A DNA stretch of 64,000 nt, taken from positions 30,161-94,160 of the forward strand of contig NZ_PYMA01000021.1 in assembly GCF_003026495.1 (NCBI RefSeq), in the 5' to 3' direction. Under the pieces are notes generated by a model, which was not told where the DNA came from, made no database searches, and worked only from the letters and a program-made list of their open reading frames with translations. This stretch comes from Photobacterium sanctipauli (GTDB taxonomy: Bacteria > Pseudomonadota > Gammaproteobacteria > Enterobacterales > Vibrionaceae). Below are positions 44,631-53,488 of the stretch, one piece after another. The stretch's first letter is position 1; each line of letters begins with the position of its first letter. The position numbers and the translations under genes were made by a program.

Positions 44631-44650
44631 TGATATGTTATAACGTATCA
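44631..44650. promoter_or_regulatory. Zur-box-like operator of rpmE2-rpmJ2
   Basis: TGATATGTTATAACGTATCA is a 20-bp palindrome with one mismatched pair. It has the GTTATAAC core of gammaproteobacterial Zur sites and lies 30 nt before the ATG, over the likely -10. The location is the expected one, because zinc-free L31/L36 paralogues are typical Zur targets. Confidence 0.82.
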
Positions 44651-44680
44651 ATTGATATGTTGTTATTTGAGGTGCTCAAA

Positions 44681-44944
44681 ATGAAACCAGGTATTCACCC
44701 TGAATATCGCCCTGTTGTGTTCCATGACACCAGTGTCGATAAATACTTTGTCGTAGGCTCAACCCTGAAAACGGACAAGACTATCACTTGGGAGGATGGC
44801 AAGGAGTACCCTTACTTCACCTTGGATGTGTCCTCTGAATCCCATCCGTTCTATACCGGTAAGCAGCGGGTCATTAGTACAGAAGGAAGAATGGCTAACT
44901 TTAATCGTCGTTTTGGTCAATTTGGCAGTAAGAAGGGGAAGTAA
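44681..44944 (+). CDS. rpmE2: Type B (zinc-independent) 50S ribosomal protein L31
   Basis: 87 residues. The sequence (MKPGIHPEYRPVVFHDTSVD) is of the YkgM/L31B type and lacks the zinc-binding Cys residues of type A L31. When zinc is scarce it replaces the zinc form on the ribosome and so frees zinc. The ATG at 44681 has GAGG 8 nt upstream. Followed directly by rpmJ2. Confidence 0.96.
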   Translation: MKPGIHPEYRPVVFHDTSVDKYFVVGSTLKTDKTITWEDGKEYPYFTLDVSSESHPFYTGKQRVISTEGRMANFNRRFGQFGSKKGK

Positions 44945-45088
44945 GTGCAGGTACTCAGCTCATTGAAAAGCGCTAAAAACCGTCAGCGCGATTGCCAGGT
45001 TGTAAAACGCCGTGGCCGTTTGTACGTGATTTGTAAGTCGAATCCTCGTCTTAAGGCAGTGCAAGGACGGGTGAAGAAGAAAAAATGA
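44945..45088 (+). CDS. rpmJ2: Type B (zinc-independent) 50S ribosomal protein L36
   Basis: 47 residues, beginning MQVLSSLKSAKNRQRDCQVV and containing GRLYVICKSNPRLKAVQGR, the YkgO/L36B pattern without the zinc-binding set of classical L36. It starts with GTG directly after the rpmE2 stop codon, so its translation must depend on rpmE2. Too short for ordinary gene finding. The pair mirrors the ykgM-ykgO operon of E. coli. Confidence 0.95.
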   Translation: MQVLSSLKSAKNRQRDCQVVKRRGRLYVICKSNPRLKAVQGRVKKKK

Positions 45089-45112
45089 GGGAATAGTGCT
45101 TCCCTATACGAG

Positions 45113-45140
45113 CAAGCCCCTCATTCGAGGGGCTTGTTTA
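45113..45140. terminator. Terminator between rpmJ2 and metQ
   Basis: CAAGCCCCTC / GAGGGGCTTG stem with a 4-nt loop, followed by TTTATTT on the plus strand. It lies between convergent genes. Confidence 0.88.
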
Positions 45141-45165
45141 TTTCAGGTTGAATGAAAAGGAGGGG

Positions 45166-45981
45166 TTACCAGCCTTTCACCACGCCGCCTTGGAAAATTT
45201 CTTTCGCAGCTTCGTATACAACGTCTGATTGGTATGCCTTGATGAAGGTCTGAACGTTTTCATTGTTAACGTTATCTTCGCGCGCAACAATCAGGTTTAC
45301 GTATGGTGATTCTTTGTCTTCAACGAATACACCGTCGCGCTCAGGCGTTAGGTCGATGCTGCTAGCGTAAGTGGTGTTGATGATAGCAAGTTGTACATCG
45401 TCTAGTGAGCGAGGCAGCTGAGCGGCTTCAAGCTCTACAATCTTTAGGTTTTGCGGGTTTTCAACGATGTCCAGCACGGTTGCAGTCAGGCCAGCACCTT
45501 CTTTTAGGGTTAGTAGGCCTTTTTGCTCAAGAAGAAGTAGCGAACGGCCAAGGTTGGTTGGATCGTTTGGTACTGCAATCTGATCGCCGTCTTTCAGCTC
45601 GTCGATAGACTCAATTTGGCTTGAGTATGCAGCGATTGGGTAAACAAAGGTGTTACCTGCAACGGCAAACTTGTAACCGCGATCAGTGATTTGCTGATCT
45701 AGGTAGGGTTTGTGCTGGAATGCGTTGGCATCGATAGAGCCTTCTTCCAGTGCCGCATTAGGTGATACGTAATCGGTGAATGTAATTAGCTCAACATCCA
45801 GGCCGTATTTTTCCTTGGCTTCTTTCGCTGCAACTTCTGCAACTTGCTCTTCAGCGCCCGCCATTACCCCAATTTTAACTTTGCTGTTGTCGACAACTGT
45901 TTCTTTCTCGCCACAACCGGTCAGCACAAGGGCTGAAGCCAGGCCTGCAACGGCTACAAGGTTCTTAAGATTAAACGCCAT
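45166..45981 (-). CDS. metQ: Methionine ABC transporter substrate-binding lipoprotein
   Basis: 271 residues. NlpA/MetQ family. The lipobox LVLTGCGEKE puts the lipidated Cys at about 23. Typical motifs: VKIGVMAGAEEQVAEVAA, FTDYVSPNAALEEGSIDANAFQHKPYLD. It delivers L- and D-methionine to MetNI. It is the last gene of metN-metI-metQ. Confidence 0.96.
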   Translation of the reverse strand: MAFNLKNLVAVAGLASALVLTGCGEKETVVDNSKVKIGVMAGAEEQVAEVAAKEAKEKYGLDVELITFTDYVSPNAALEEGSIDANAFQHKPYLDQQITDRGYKFAVAGNTFVYPIAAYSSQIESIDELKDGDQIAVPNDPTNLGRSLLLLEQKGLLTLKEGAGLTATVLDIVENPQNLKIVELEAAQLPRSLDDVQLAIINTTYASSIDLTPERDGVFVEDKESPYVNLIVAREDNVNNENVQTFIKAYQSDVVYEAAKEIFQGGVVKGW

Positions 45982-46045
45982 TTTATTTCTCCTTAAAACT
46001 GGGGTTCCGTAATTCTAGATAGTATTTGTTTTTCGTGTTGTTTCT

Positions 46046-46732
46046 TTAGCGATGATCGCAGCGTTTAACCAGGTGATCACCAACAGACTGAATAATTTGT
46101 ACCAAGATGACGAGCATCACAACGGTGATCAGCATGACTGTGCCATCAAAGCGTTGGTAGCCGTAACGAATGCCGACATCACCCAGGCCACCACCGCCCA
46201 CGGTACCAGCCATTGCCGAGTAGCTAACCAAGGTTACCAGGGTAATGGTAACGGCATTGATAATGCCTGGTAGGGCTTCTGGCAGTAATACCTTGCTGAT
46301 AATTTGGCGTGGGGTAGCGCCCATCGCTTGTGCAGCTTCAACCAAGCCTGTTGGTACTTCCAGCAGGGCACCTTCAACAAGGCGGGCGATAAACGGGATC
46401 GCACCAACGGTTAGCGGTACGATTGCAGCCGCGGTACCGATTGAGCTTCCGACCACAAAGCGGGTAAATGGAATAATTGCAACCAAAAGAATAATGAATG
46501 GGATAGAGCGGCCAATATTGGTAATCGCCCCCAATATTTTGTTCAGCGCAGGGCTTGCGAGCAATCCATTCTCTTTAGTGAGGTGCAGTGCAACACCGAC
46601 TGGGATACCAATCAAAAAGCCGATTAAGCCAGAGACAAACACCATGACAAGGGTTTGGCCCAAGGCATCAATTAAGAGTTGCACCAGACGTTCGTTTTCA
46701 GTCCACCATGTAACAACTGACTCAAGCAACAT
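46046..46732 (-). CDS. metI: Methionine ABC transporter permease
   Basis: 228 residues with about five transmembrane helices; the cytoplasmic EAA loop (EAAQAMGATPRQIISKVLLPEALPG) that meets the ATPase is near 140. It overlaps the end of metN by 11 bp. Confidence 0.96.
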   Translation of the reverse strand: MLLESVVTWWTENERLVQLLIDALGQTLVMVFVSGLIGFLIGIPVGVALHLTKENGLLASPALNKILGAITNIGRSIPFIILLVAIIPFTRFVVGSSIGTAAAIVPLTVGAIPFIARLVEGALLEVPTGLVEAAQAMGATPRQIISKVLLPEALPGIINAVTITLVTLVSYSAMAGTVGGGGLGDVGIRYGYQRFDGTVMLITVVMLVILVQIIQSVGDHLVKRCDHR

Positions 46733-47756
46733 AACCTAATACCTCTACATTGACTTTGTGATCACGAAGGAAGGCAATTGCCTGTTCCGCTGCTTGTTCA
46801 GTACCGAAGAACTCGGCTAGCATCAGCCCGAACTTAACGCCGCCGGCGTAGTCCATGTCTGAACTCAGGATGCTGATATCGATGTTGAATTCGCGGGCCA
46901 CCTGCGAAATCAGCGGGGCATCAACCGAGGCGCCGGTAAACTCAAGGCGTACCAGCGGGTAGCTGTTGTCGATGCGGGTTTCTACCATGCGCGAGCGGTA
47001 ATCTTCCGGGATGGACAGATCCAGTGTCGAGCGGATGAATTCGCGGGCCAGCGCGGTTTTCGGATGGGCAAAAATATCGCCGACCGGGCCTTTTTCAACC
47101 AGTTCACCGCCACCGATGATGGCCACTTGAGAACAGATGCTTTTCACCACATCCATTTCGTGGGTGATCAGCAAGATGGTTAGGTTTAGCTTGCGGTTGA
47201 TCTCTTTGAGTAGTTCGAGGATCGATTGGGTCGTTGCCGGGTCCAGGGCACTGGTTGCCTCGTCACACAGCAGTACTTTCGGATCCGATGCCAATGCGCG
47301 GGCAATGGCCACGCGTTGCTTTTGTCCACCACTGAGGTTAGACGGGTAAGACTCGTGCTTATCATCCAAGCCAACCAGCGATAGCAGTTCGGTGACTTTT
47401 TGTTTGATGGTTTCTTTCGGCGTGCCAGCCAGCTCAAGCGGTAGCGCAACGTTGCTAAACACGGTGCGCGATGAGAGCAGGTTGAAGTGTTGGAAAATCA
47501 TGCCGATTTTACGGCGCGCCTGGGTCAATTCTTGGTTGGATAGCGCGGTTAGATCAGTACCGTCAACAATGACATGACCGCTGGTCGGTCGCTCCAGCAA
47601 GTTGACGCAACGGATAAGGGTACTTTTCCCCGCACCTGAAGAGCCAATAACGCCGAAGATAGTGCCCTGCTCAATGGTCAGGTTGATATCACGCAGCGCG
47701 TTTATCTCCCTTTCCCCTTGATAGAACACTTTATTTACTCGATTTATTTCTATCAT
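46722..47756 (-). CDS. metN: Methionine ABC transporter ATP-binding protein
   Basis: 344 residues. Walker A GSSGAGKSTLIRCVNLLE near 38-46, signature LSGGQKQRVAIARAL near 140, Walker B VLLCDEATSALDP near 163. The C-terminal C2/NIL regulatory domain (about 265-344) binds methionine and shuts the transporter down (trans-inhibition). First gene of the operon, with MetJ boxes about 175 nt upstream. Confidence 0.96.
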   Translation of the reverse strand: MIEINRVNKVFYQGEREINALRDINLTIEQGTIFGVIGSSGAGKSTLIRCVNLLERPTSGHVIVDGTDLTALSNQELTQARRKIGMIFQHFNLLSSRTVFSNVALPLELAGTPKETIKQKVTELLSLVGLDDKHESYPSNLSGGQKQRVAIARALASDPKVLLCDEATSALDPATTQSILELLKEINRKLNLTILLITHEMDVVKSICSQVAIIGGGELVEKGPVGDIFAHPKTALAREFIRSTLDLSIPEDYRSRMVETRIDNSYPLVRLEFTGASVDAPLISQVAREFNIDISILSSDMDYAGGVKFGLMLAEFFGTEQAAEQAIAFLRDHKVNVEVLGYVA

Positions 47757-47930
47757 TGTTCGCCCTGAATCCTATGCCGCGCCGATTTGAGTTATCGTGC
47801 CGTGTTAACGGCATATTGTCATGTTGTTTCGTGTGTTTACATTATTTTTGTAAGGTGAGAGAACTGTCTGCCATTCTCATCTGTTGAGTTGATGCTATGG
47901 GCTAACATAAATGAAGTCAATAGATATTTT

Positions 47931-47946
47931 TACGTCTGGACGTCTA
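47931..47946 (-). promoter_or_regulatory. MetJ operator (two tandem met boxes) of metNIQ
   Basis: TACGTCTG and GACGTCTA are adjacent 8-mers, each with six of eight bases matching the met box AGACGTCT in the shared ACGTCT core; weaker neighbours extend on both sides. MetJ with AdoMet binds such tandem boxes, and metNIQ is a known MetJ target in E. coli. The rest of the 350-bp gap holds the divergent metN and gmhB promoters. Confidence 0.85.
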
Positions 47947-48108
47947 AATGGCTTTATAGCTATTTGCTAACCAACTTTTCAGGCTCGTGGGGGTGATTGG
48001 TGATAATTGCCAATAACTTACCAATGGCGATGAGAAACAGGTGAATCCCACTTTTAAGCATGCCATAATTTAAGCCATTACAGATCTAGTTAGACAGAGG
48101 GTTGCCAC

Positions 48109-48663
48109 TTGGCTAAACCAGCAGTTTTTATCGACCGTGATGGTGTCATTAACATCGATCATGGTTACGTTCATACCGTTGATGATTTTGAGTATGTTGA
48201 AGGCGTATTCGAAGCATGTAAGAAGCTCAAAGATATGGGCTACATGCTTGTATTGGTGACCAACCAAGCAGGTATTGCCCGGGGTATGTATAGCGAGGAC
48301 GAGTTCCTGACGTTGACCGAGTGGATGGATTGGAACTTTGTCGATAACGGTGTTGAGTTTGACGGTATTTACTACTGCCCGCACCACCCAACAGAAGGCC
48401 AGGGTGACTACCTGCAAGACTGTAACTGCCGCAAGCCGAAACCGGGGATGTTTATTTCAGCCCGCGACTTCTTGAAAATCGATATGGCGAATTCGGTGAT
48501 GATCGGTGACAAAACCGATGATATGAAAGCGGCCGAGGCGGCGGAAGTCGGTACCAAGATCTTGGTGCGCAGCGGTAAACCGGTAACAGATGAAGGCGAG
48601 CAGGTTGCGACAGTGGTACTGGATAGCGTCGCAGATGTACCGGGTTGGTTGGCAACGCGGTAA
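48109..48663 (+). CDS. gmhB: D-glycero-beta-D-manno-heptose-1,7-bisphosphate 7-phosphatase
   Basis: 184 residues, HAD superfamily. It makes heptose 1-phosphate for the LPS inner core. HAD motif I FIDRDGVINIDHGYV, motif II VLVTNQAGIARG, and the zinc-binding YYCPHHPTE...CNCRKPKPGM loop; motif IV MIGDKTDDMKAAEAA. It starts with TTG at 48109 with GAGGG upstream. Divergent from metN, as in E. coli. Confidence 0.95.
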   Translation: MAKPAVFIDRDGVINIDHGYVHTVDDFEYVEGVFEACKKLKDMGYMLVLVTNQAGIARGMYSEDEFLTLTEWMDWNFVDNGVEFDGIYYCPHHPTEGQGDYLQDCNCRKPKPGMFISARDFLKIDMANSVMIGDKTDDMKAAEAAEVGTKILVRSGKPVTDEGEQVATVVLDSVADVPGWLATR

Positions 48664-48880
48664 TTGTCTCTTTTCACTGGTAATGAAGGTCGCTTAGGCG
48701 GCCTTTTTGCGTTATTGAGTGTGGTGTATTTCGCCAACTTGTGGTGATAACTGTTGCATAATGCCTCCGTGTTCGACGCTGTTGATTGTTTTTTGTATTA
48801 ATGTCAAATAGATAGCTATTGGCATGCATCCTGCTCTAGTTGTTCTATCTTTTGTGGATATCAATATAAAGGGATGCAGG

Positions 48881-49180
48881 ATGAAGATGTTGGTTGTAGG
48901 CAGTTTGATGACGCTATCAGTCACCAATATGGTACATGCAGAGCCGTTGGATAAAGCTGTTTGGCAAAATGAACTTGATAGGATGATGGTGGAACAAAAG
49001 ACTGAAGCCGTCAAAACGCTTCAGGAAGAGAACCAGCAGCTGCTCATCGGCGCTTTGCCAAGCGTGAACCGGGTAGTTGTCGATAGTATCAAAACAGAGT
49101 GCCCAAATGCTCAGGGGGATGTGCTGGTTGTGGGTTGCCAGTCGGTGCGGGTGGCTGAACTCGATATTGCTGCTAAATAG
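48881..49180 (+). CDS. Small secreted (periplasmic) protein of unknown function
   Basis: 99 residues from the ATG at 48881. The signal peptide runs to about residue 20 (VTNMVHAEP). The mature part is charged and helical (LDRMMVEQKTEAVKTLQEENQQLL) and has two Cys at 76 and 88 (TECPNAQGDVLVVGCQ) that could form a disulfide. I do not recognise the family. It is alone between gmhB and the TonB block. Confidence 0.6.
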   Translation: MKMLVVGSLMTLSVTNMVHAEPLDKAVWQNELDRMMVEQKTEAVKTLQEENQQLLIGALPSVNRVVVDSIKTECPNAQGDVLVVGCQSVRVAELDIAAK

Positions 49181-49196
49181 CTTAGGTGGCGACAAG

Positions 49197-49232
49197 AAAA
49201 AAAGGGAAGCAAATGACGTTCATCTGCTTCCC
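49197..49232 (-). terminator. Terminator of the TonB-system operon
   Basis: Minus-strand stem GGGAAGCAGATG / CATTTGCTTCCC with a 5-nt loop, followed by a run of seven T. A second hairpin (GGTGTGA / TCACACC, 49237-49255) lies just before it. Confidence 0.85.
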
Positions 49233-49283
49233 GAAAGGTGTGACTGACTCACACCAGATCTGAGGTTAATGGAAGGGGAGTGG

Positions 49284-50504
49284 TTAACCTTGATCTTTTA
49301 GAAATGTTATCCAGGGAACGGCTGCCGATTTTATCTCGACCGATTTCGCTGCTGCCTGCATTGCCGCTAGGGCATTGCCGTGTTGCTCTAATTCAAAGTA
49401 AGCCATGCCTCTTAGGTAAGCGAGCTCAGCCTTATCGTCAGCACTGGCGTCGCTTGTTGCTTGCTGGCTGAAGGTTGTGGCTTGCTCAAATTGTTGAGCC
49501 TGTAGCATCAGCCGTGCAATTTTTATTTGCGCCTTGGCGGTAGGAGCCAAGTCAAATGCCTGTTGGTAGGCAACAATGGCACTATCGAGCTCTTTGGCTT
49601 GTTGCCAGAAGGAGGCTAGCCGCTCTTGGTTTTGCTGCGACTGGGCGACACGGCCGCTTGCCATTTCTGCCTCCAGGGTTTTGGCGGCGCGGAATGGAAT
49701 GCCGCGGTAGGCCAGGAAGTTAACCAAGCGCAGTATTTCCTTCTCGCTTTCTAGCAAACCTAACTGGTACGCTGATTCCAAGGTCGCGAGCGAGTGTTGC
49801 TCTTGGTTTAGCTCCATATAGATCCCCGAAAGCTGCATCCAATAACGCTTTTTATGCGGGTATTTGTTGGTGAGTGTTTTCAGCACCCCCGCCACGCTCT
49901 TGAATTGCTTGAGCTCATAATGGGAGGCCATTAGCAGTAGGTACCATGACTCATTGGGTGATGGGCTCATTGCAATGGCTTGCTTTACCGGCGGTATGGC
50001 GCTTTTGTAATCCTCCATTTGGACGTAGGCACTGGCAAGGGTGATATAGGCATGGGCTTCGGGCTGCTCCTCGGTCGTTTTCGCTACCTCAAACCACTGT
50101 TGCATGGTGGTGACCGACAGCTCGAACTGTTCTTGGGCTAAGTACAGTTGCGCCAGGCTGTAGCGTACTTGCTGTGCGACCGGGACGGGCAGGGCATCCA
50201 ATGCCAACGACTTGGCGAAATACTCAGCTGCTTTTGGGTAGTTATCGCGAAGCGAGTATAAAAAGCCCATTTGTTGCAGCAGCACGGCCCGATCGTACTT
50301 TTTGGACTTGGTTTTACCCAGGGCGCCAGTCAGCTTATCTATAGCATCTTCGTAGCGCTCGGTCGCGATTAGTTCCTGTACCTTGTTTACCGTTCTGAAG
50401 GTGCGGTCACTGAGCTCCGGGTTACCCTTGGCGGTTGCCGGCGCCGCAAGGGCACCGGCAAGCAAGAATAACGAAGCCAGCAAATGTTGAGAATATTTAT
50501 TCAT
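49284..50504 (-). CDS. TPR protein of a TonB2-type cluster
   Basis: 406 residues. The signal peptide ends near APATAKG (about 25); the rest is TPR-like helical repeats. Such a TPR gene closes many TonB2-type operons in Vibrio and Shewanella, where it is thought to be a periplasmic partner of the TonB machine. It starts 8 nt after tonB and is the last gene of the operon. Confidence 0.82.
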   Translation of the reverse strand: MNKYSQHLLASLFLLAGALAAPATAKGNPELSDRTFRTVNKVQELIATERYEDAIDKLTGALGKTKSKKYDRAVLLQQMGFLYSLRDNYPKAAEYFAKSLALDALPVPVAQQVRYSLAQLYLAQEQFELSVTTMQQWFEVAKTTEEQPEAHAYITLASAYVQMEDYKSAIPPVKQAIAMSPSPNESWYLLLMASHYELKQFKSVAGVLKTLTNKYPHKKRYWMQLSGIYMELNQEQHSLATLESAYQLGLLESEKEILRLVNFLAYRGIPFRAAKTLEAEMASGRVAQSQQNQERLASFWQQAKELDSAIVAYQQAFDLAPTAKAQIKIARLMLQAQQFEQATTFSQQATSDASADDKAELAYLRGMAYFELEQHGNALAAMQAAAKSVEIKSAAVPWITFLKDQG

Positions 50505-50512
50505 TGTGACTC

Positions 50513-51145
50513 CTAGTTAATCGAAAACTCAATTTCCTGAGATAGCCTCGCACTGACGGGCTTGCCGTCTTCTTGCTTTGGCTTGAAGGTCCATTTTGAT
50601 ACCGTTTTCTTGGCCGCTTTACCCAGCCCCAGGCGACGAGGATCTTCTTTCAATACCTTGACGTCTTCCACGGTACCGCGGGCATTGACGGTAAATTCCA
50701 ACAAGACCACTCCGCTTTCAATACCAGCCCTTGCTGCTTTACGCGGCATTTGGGGTTGGAAGGTCGCAAGCGGTACCGGGCCGCCATTGCCCGTGACCTT
50801 CGCGCTACCGCCTTGGCTATAGTGGCCAAGCACCGAACCGCCTGTCACATTCACTGGCAGATCCAGCTTTGGCATATCCACCGGGATTTGCTCCATCACT
50901 GGCTTGACGGTGGAAGTCACCTTTAGCTCGGGTGGCGGCGGTGGTTTCTTCGGTGGTGTTGGCTTGGGTAGCTCGCGCTTTTTCTCCTGTACTTTCTCTT
51001 CTGATTTAACGCGGATGAAGTCGACCATTCTCAAGTCTTCATTCGACGTCAGTTCGTGGCGCTCTTTGTTTACTAGCTTGTCCATCCCCCAGAACAACCC
51101 CAGGGAGACAACGAGCGCCAGTGCTAATGAGGCCAGATACCGCAT
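50513..51145 (-). CDS. Energy transducer TonB
   Basis: 210 residues. N-terminal membrane anchor (about 3-22), a proline-rich periplasmic span (KPTPPKKPPPPPEL near 60-75) and a C-terminal TonB domain (KAARAGIESGVVLLEFTVNARGTVEDVKVL). It passes proton-motive energy to outer-membrane receptors. It is short for a TonB, as in TonB2/TonB3-type proteins. The start at 51145 is 4 nt after the exbD stop. Confidence 0.92.
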   Translation of the reverse strand: MRYLASLALALVVSLGLFWGMDKLVNKERHELTSNEDLRMVDFIRVKSEEKVQEKKRELPKPTPPKKPPPPPELKVTSTVKPVMEQIPVDMPKLDLPVNVTGGSVLGHYSQGGSAKVTGNGGPVPLATFQPQMPRKAARAGIESGVVLLEFTVNARGTVEDVKVLKEDPRRLGLGKAAKKTVSKWTFKPKQEDGKPVSARLSQEIEFSIN

Positions 51146-51149
51146 AGGC

Positions 51150-51557
51150 TTAATCCTTATTGGTTGCGGCAATGGAGATGCTTTGGACACCCGCCATTCT
51201 TATCTGATCCATCACTTTGACGACAACGCCTGATTTGGCTTCTTCGTCGGCTTGGATCACCACGGCACCGTCGGGGCTCTCTGCGCGCAGGCGTTCGATA
51301 TTGGCGCGTACGGCATCGACTTCGACTCGGCGCTTGTCAACCCAGACATCCCCCGATGCCCCAACTGCAACCATGATGTTGCCCTTTTTCACTGTTTGCG
51401 CGGTATTGGCGCTTGGACGGTTGACATCGATGCCTGCCTCTTTGACAAACGATGTAGTTACGATAAAAAAGATCAGCATGATAAAGACGATGTCGAGCAT
51501 CGGTGTCATATCGATTGCTGCTTCGTCGCTGCTTTCGCTGCTATAGCGTCGTTTCAT
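51150..51557 (-). CDS. Biopolymer transport protein ExbD
   Basis: 135 residues, ExbD/TolR type. One N-terminal membrane helix carries the proton-path Asp in MTPMLDIVFIMLIFFIV. The C-terminal periplasmic domain follows. Works with ExbB and TonB. Confidence 0.93.
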   Translation of the reverse strand: MKRRYSSESSDEAAIDMTPMLDIVFIMLIFFIVTTSFVKEAGIDVNRPSANTAQTVKKGNIMVAVGASGDVWVDKRRVEVDAVRANIERLRAESPDGAVVIQADEEAKSGVVVKVMDQIRMAGVQSISIAATNKD

Positions 51558-51583
51558 GAGCTATACCTCTAAATTCCGTTTAA

Positions 51584-52111
51584 TTAGGCAACATGCTTCA
51601 ATCGGTCTTCCAGCTTCTGCGTGGAGACCTTCGCCAGGTGGTCAAGCCGGGAGCTGAAAAATAGCCCCGATAGGGATGCGACCATGCCCGCAAGCGTTGG
51701 AATAGTTGCCTTTGAGATCCCCGAAGCCATTGCTCGGGGGCTTCCTGTGCCGATGACTGCCAAAATATCAAAGACTTGGATCATGCCCACCACGGTGCCG
51801 AGCAGGCCAAGCAGCGGGCAGAGCGCGATCAATACCTTGATCACGGGTAACCCTCGCTTGTTTTCGATGTCTTGGATTGAAACGAGCTCTTGGCGGATCA
51901 TCTTGGCATTCCAGCTTTGGTGATCAGTCCTTGCCGCCCACTTGGCTTCGGCTTTTTTGATTGCCCGCGGCAGTACTGCAGCAAAGTAGAACCAGCGCTC
52001 CAGCAGGATCGTCCAAAGCATGAAACTCAGGATGAAGAGGGCCACCAATACATCTCCCCCCATGCCGAGGAAGCGCCTGATAGACTCCACTTCTTCAATT
52101 AGCCACCACAT
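51584..52111 (-). CDS. Biopolymer transport protein ExbB
   Basis: 175 residues, MotA/TolQ/ExbB family. Three membrane helices; the second and third carry the LLGLLGTVVGMIQVFDI and IPTLAGMVASLSGLFFS segments that build the proton channel with ExbD. It begins 9 nt after the TtpC-like gene. Confidence 0.93.
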   Translation of the reverse strand: MWWLIEEVESIRRFLGMGGDVLVALFILSFMLWTILLERWFYFAAVLPRAIKKAEAKWAARTDHQSWNAKMIRQELVSIQDIENKRGLPVIKVLIALCPLLGLLGTVVGMIQVFDILAVIGTGSPRAMASGISKATIPTLAGMVASLSGLFFSSRLDHLAKVSTQKLEDRLKHVA

Positions 52112-52120
52112 AGAGCCTCC

Positions 52121-53488
52121 TTATTTGTCGGCATTATCCGCGTGAAGCTTTTCCTGGTAGCGGGCTATAAAGCCTGCGCTTTGTTCTTCCAGCGTTTGAA
52201 CCAGGCGGCGGCTCTTGCTATGGACGAGGGTGTAGAAAAACAGCAGAGGTATTGCAACAACCAGACCCAACATGGTCGTCACCAGTGCTTCTGAAATCCC
52301 GCCAGCCATGAGTTTCGGATCGCCGGTACCAAACAAGGTGATGGCTTGGAAAGTGCCGATCATCCCCATTACCGTACCCAGTAGGCCAAGCAGTGGCGCG
52401 ACAGAGGCAAAGAGCTTTATCGAGCCTACGAAGCGCTCGATGCGCGGGGCGTTGCGGAGGATCACCTCGTCCAGCTTCGCTTCCAGATCTTCCAGGTTAT
52501 CGCTGTTATGGCCAAGGTAGGCTGCCATGATTTCGCCGAGCGGGTTGCCCTTGAGTACCTGCTCCGATTTCGCTTGCTTGCGCATTTTGCTGCCAATGAT
52601 AGCCAGGCGCAGGAAGCAGAAGAGGGCGATGACGGCACCTAAGGCCCCCATGCCAAGGATCACGTACCCGACGATACCACCTTGGTCAACTCGCTCCTGT
52701 ACTGTTGGGCTCTGGACAAGCAGCGACAAAATCACACCACGGGAAGGGTCGATAAACAGAGGCTCGTAGCTGTTTCCTGCCTGTTCAAAGCCTGGGACGT
52801 TGCGCATGATGTTGTTGTTTGGTTGGCGAGATAGCTCTTCGAACTTACCTGTTTGCGGGACGTAAGTAACATACTTGCCGTCGGCAATGGCATTGAATTC
52901 ACCCACCAAAGTCACATCGCGCACGGCTTCCTTGCCCTCGCCATAAACCACCGTGGCCGCAGTCGTCGTGGTGTCTCCCGATACGACAACCTGTTGCAAA
53001 ATGGTATGCCAGAAAGCCTCAAGTTCCTGCGTTGATGGTAGCTCTTTGCTCTCAGCCAGTTTGGTCAGCAGGGTATCGCGCTCGGGAAATTGCACTGCGT
53101 TTTGTGATGCCGCAAATAGCCCCTTGAACTCGCCGGCATATTGGCGAACGACACCAAACATTTCACCCAATGTGCCGGAACGTTGGCGCAAGGTTTCGGT
53201 TAATTCGGTGAGTTGCTTGTCGTTATTGTCGAAGCTGGCCTTAAGTTGATCGCCACGCTCGGTTTCCGCTTTTAGCTCGGCTTTGGCTTGTTTTAGCAAG
53301 GCGGCCTGCTGGTTTCTATCTGCCCTAAATGCTGCCTCGCGATCTTTGCTTTCTTGAGACTCAACAATGCTGTTGGCTTTTACGGACTTCAATAGTTCAG
53401 CCAAAGAGGCGGGTGTTTCGGCTTGGGCAGGGCTTGCCAGTAGCAGCCCTGCCGTGAATGCCGCTGCCAGTGATTTAAATGCGTTCAT
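52121..53488 (-). CDS. TtpC-like MotA/TolQ/ExbB protein with periplasmic domain
   Basis: 455 residues. A cleaved signal peptide (to about 23, SPAQAE) precedes a periplasmic coiled coil (about 45-110) and a middle domain, then a second ExbB-like membrane module (about 265-445) with LLGLLGTVMGMIGTFQAI. Such fused proteins, TtpC, are required in the TonB2 systems of Vibrio together with the short ExbB. The gene's ATG overlaps the stop of the DUF3450 gene. Confidence 0.88.
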   Translation of the reverse strand: MNAFKSLAAAFTAGLLLASPAQAETPASLAELLKSVKANSIVESQESKDREAAFRADRNQQAALLKQAKAELKAETERGDQLKASFDNNDKQLTELTETLRQRSGTLGEMFGVVRQYAGEFKGLFAASQNAVQFPERDTLLTKLAESKELPSTQELEAFWHTILQQVVVSGDTTTTAATVVYGEGKEAVRDVTLVGEFNAIADGKYVTYVPQTGKFEELSRQPNNNIMRNVPGFEQAGNSYEPLFIDPSRGVILSLLVQSPTVQERVDQGGIVGYVILGMGALGAVIALFCFLRLAIIGSKMRKQAKSEQVLKGNPLGEIMAAYLGHNSDNLEDLEAKLDEVILRNAPRIERFVGSIKLFASVAPLLGLLGTVMGMIGTFQAITLFGTGDPKLMAGGISEALVTTMLGLVVAIPLLFFYTLVHSKSRRLVQTLEEQSAGFIARYQEKLHADNADK

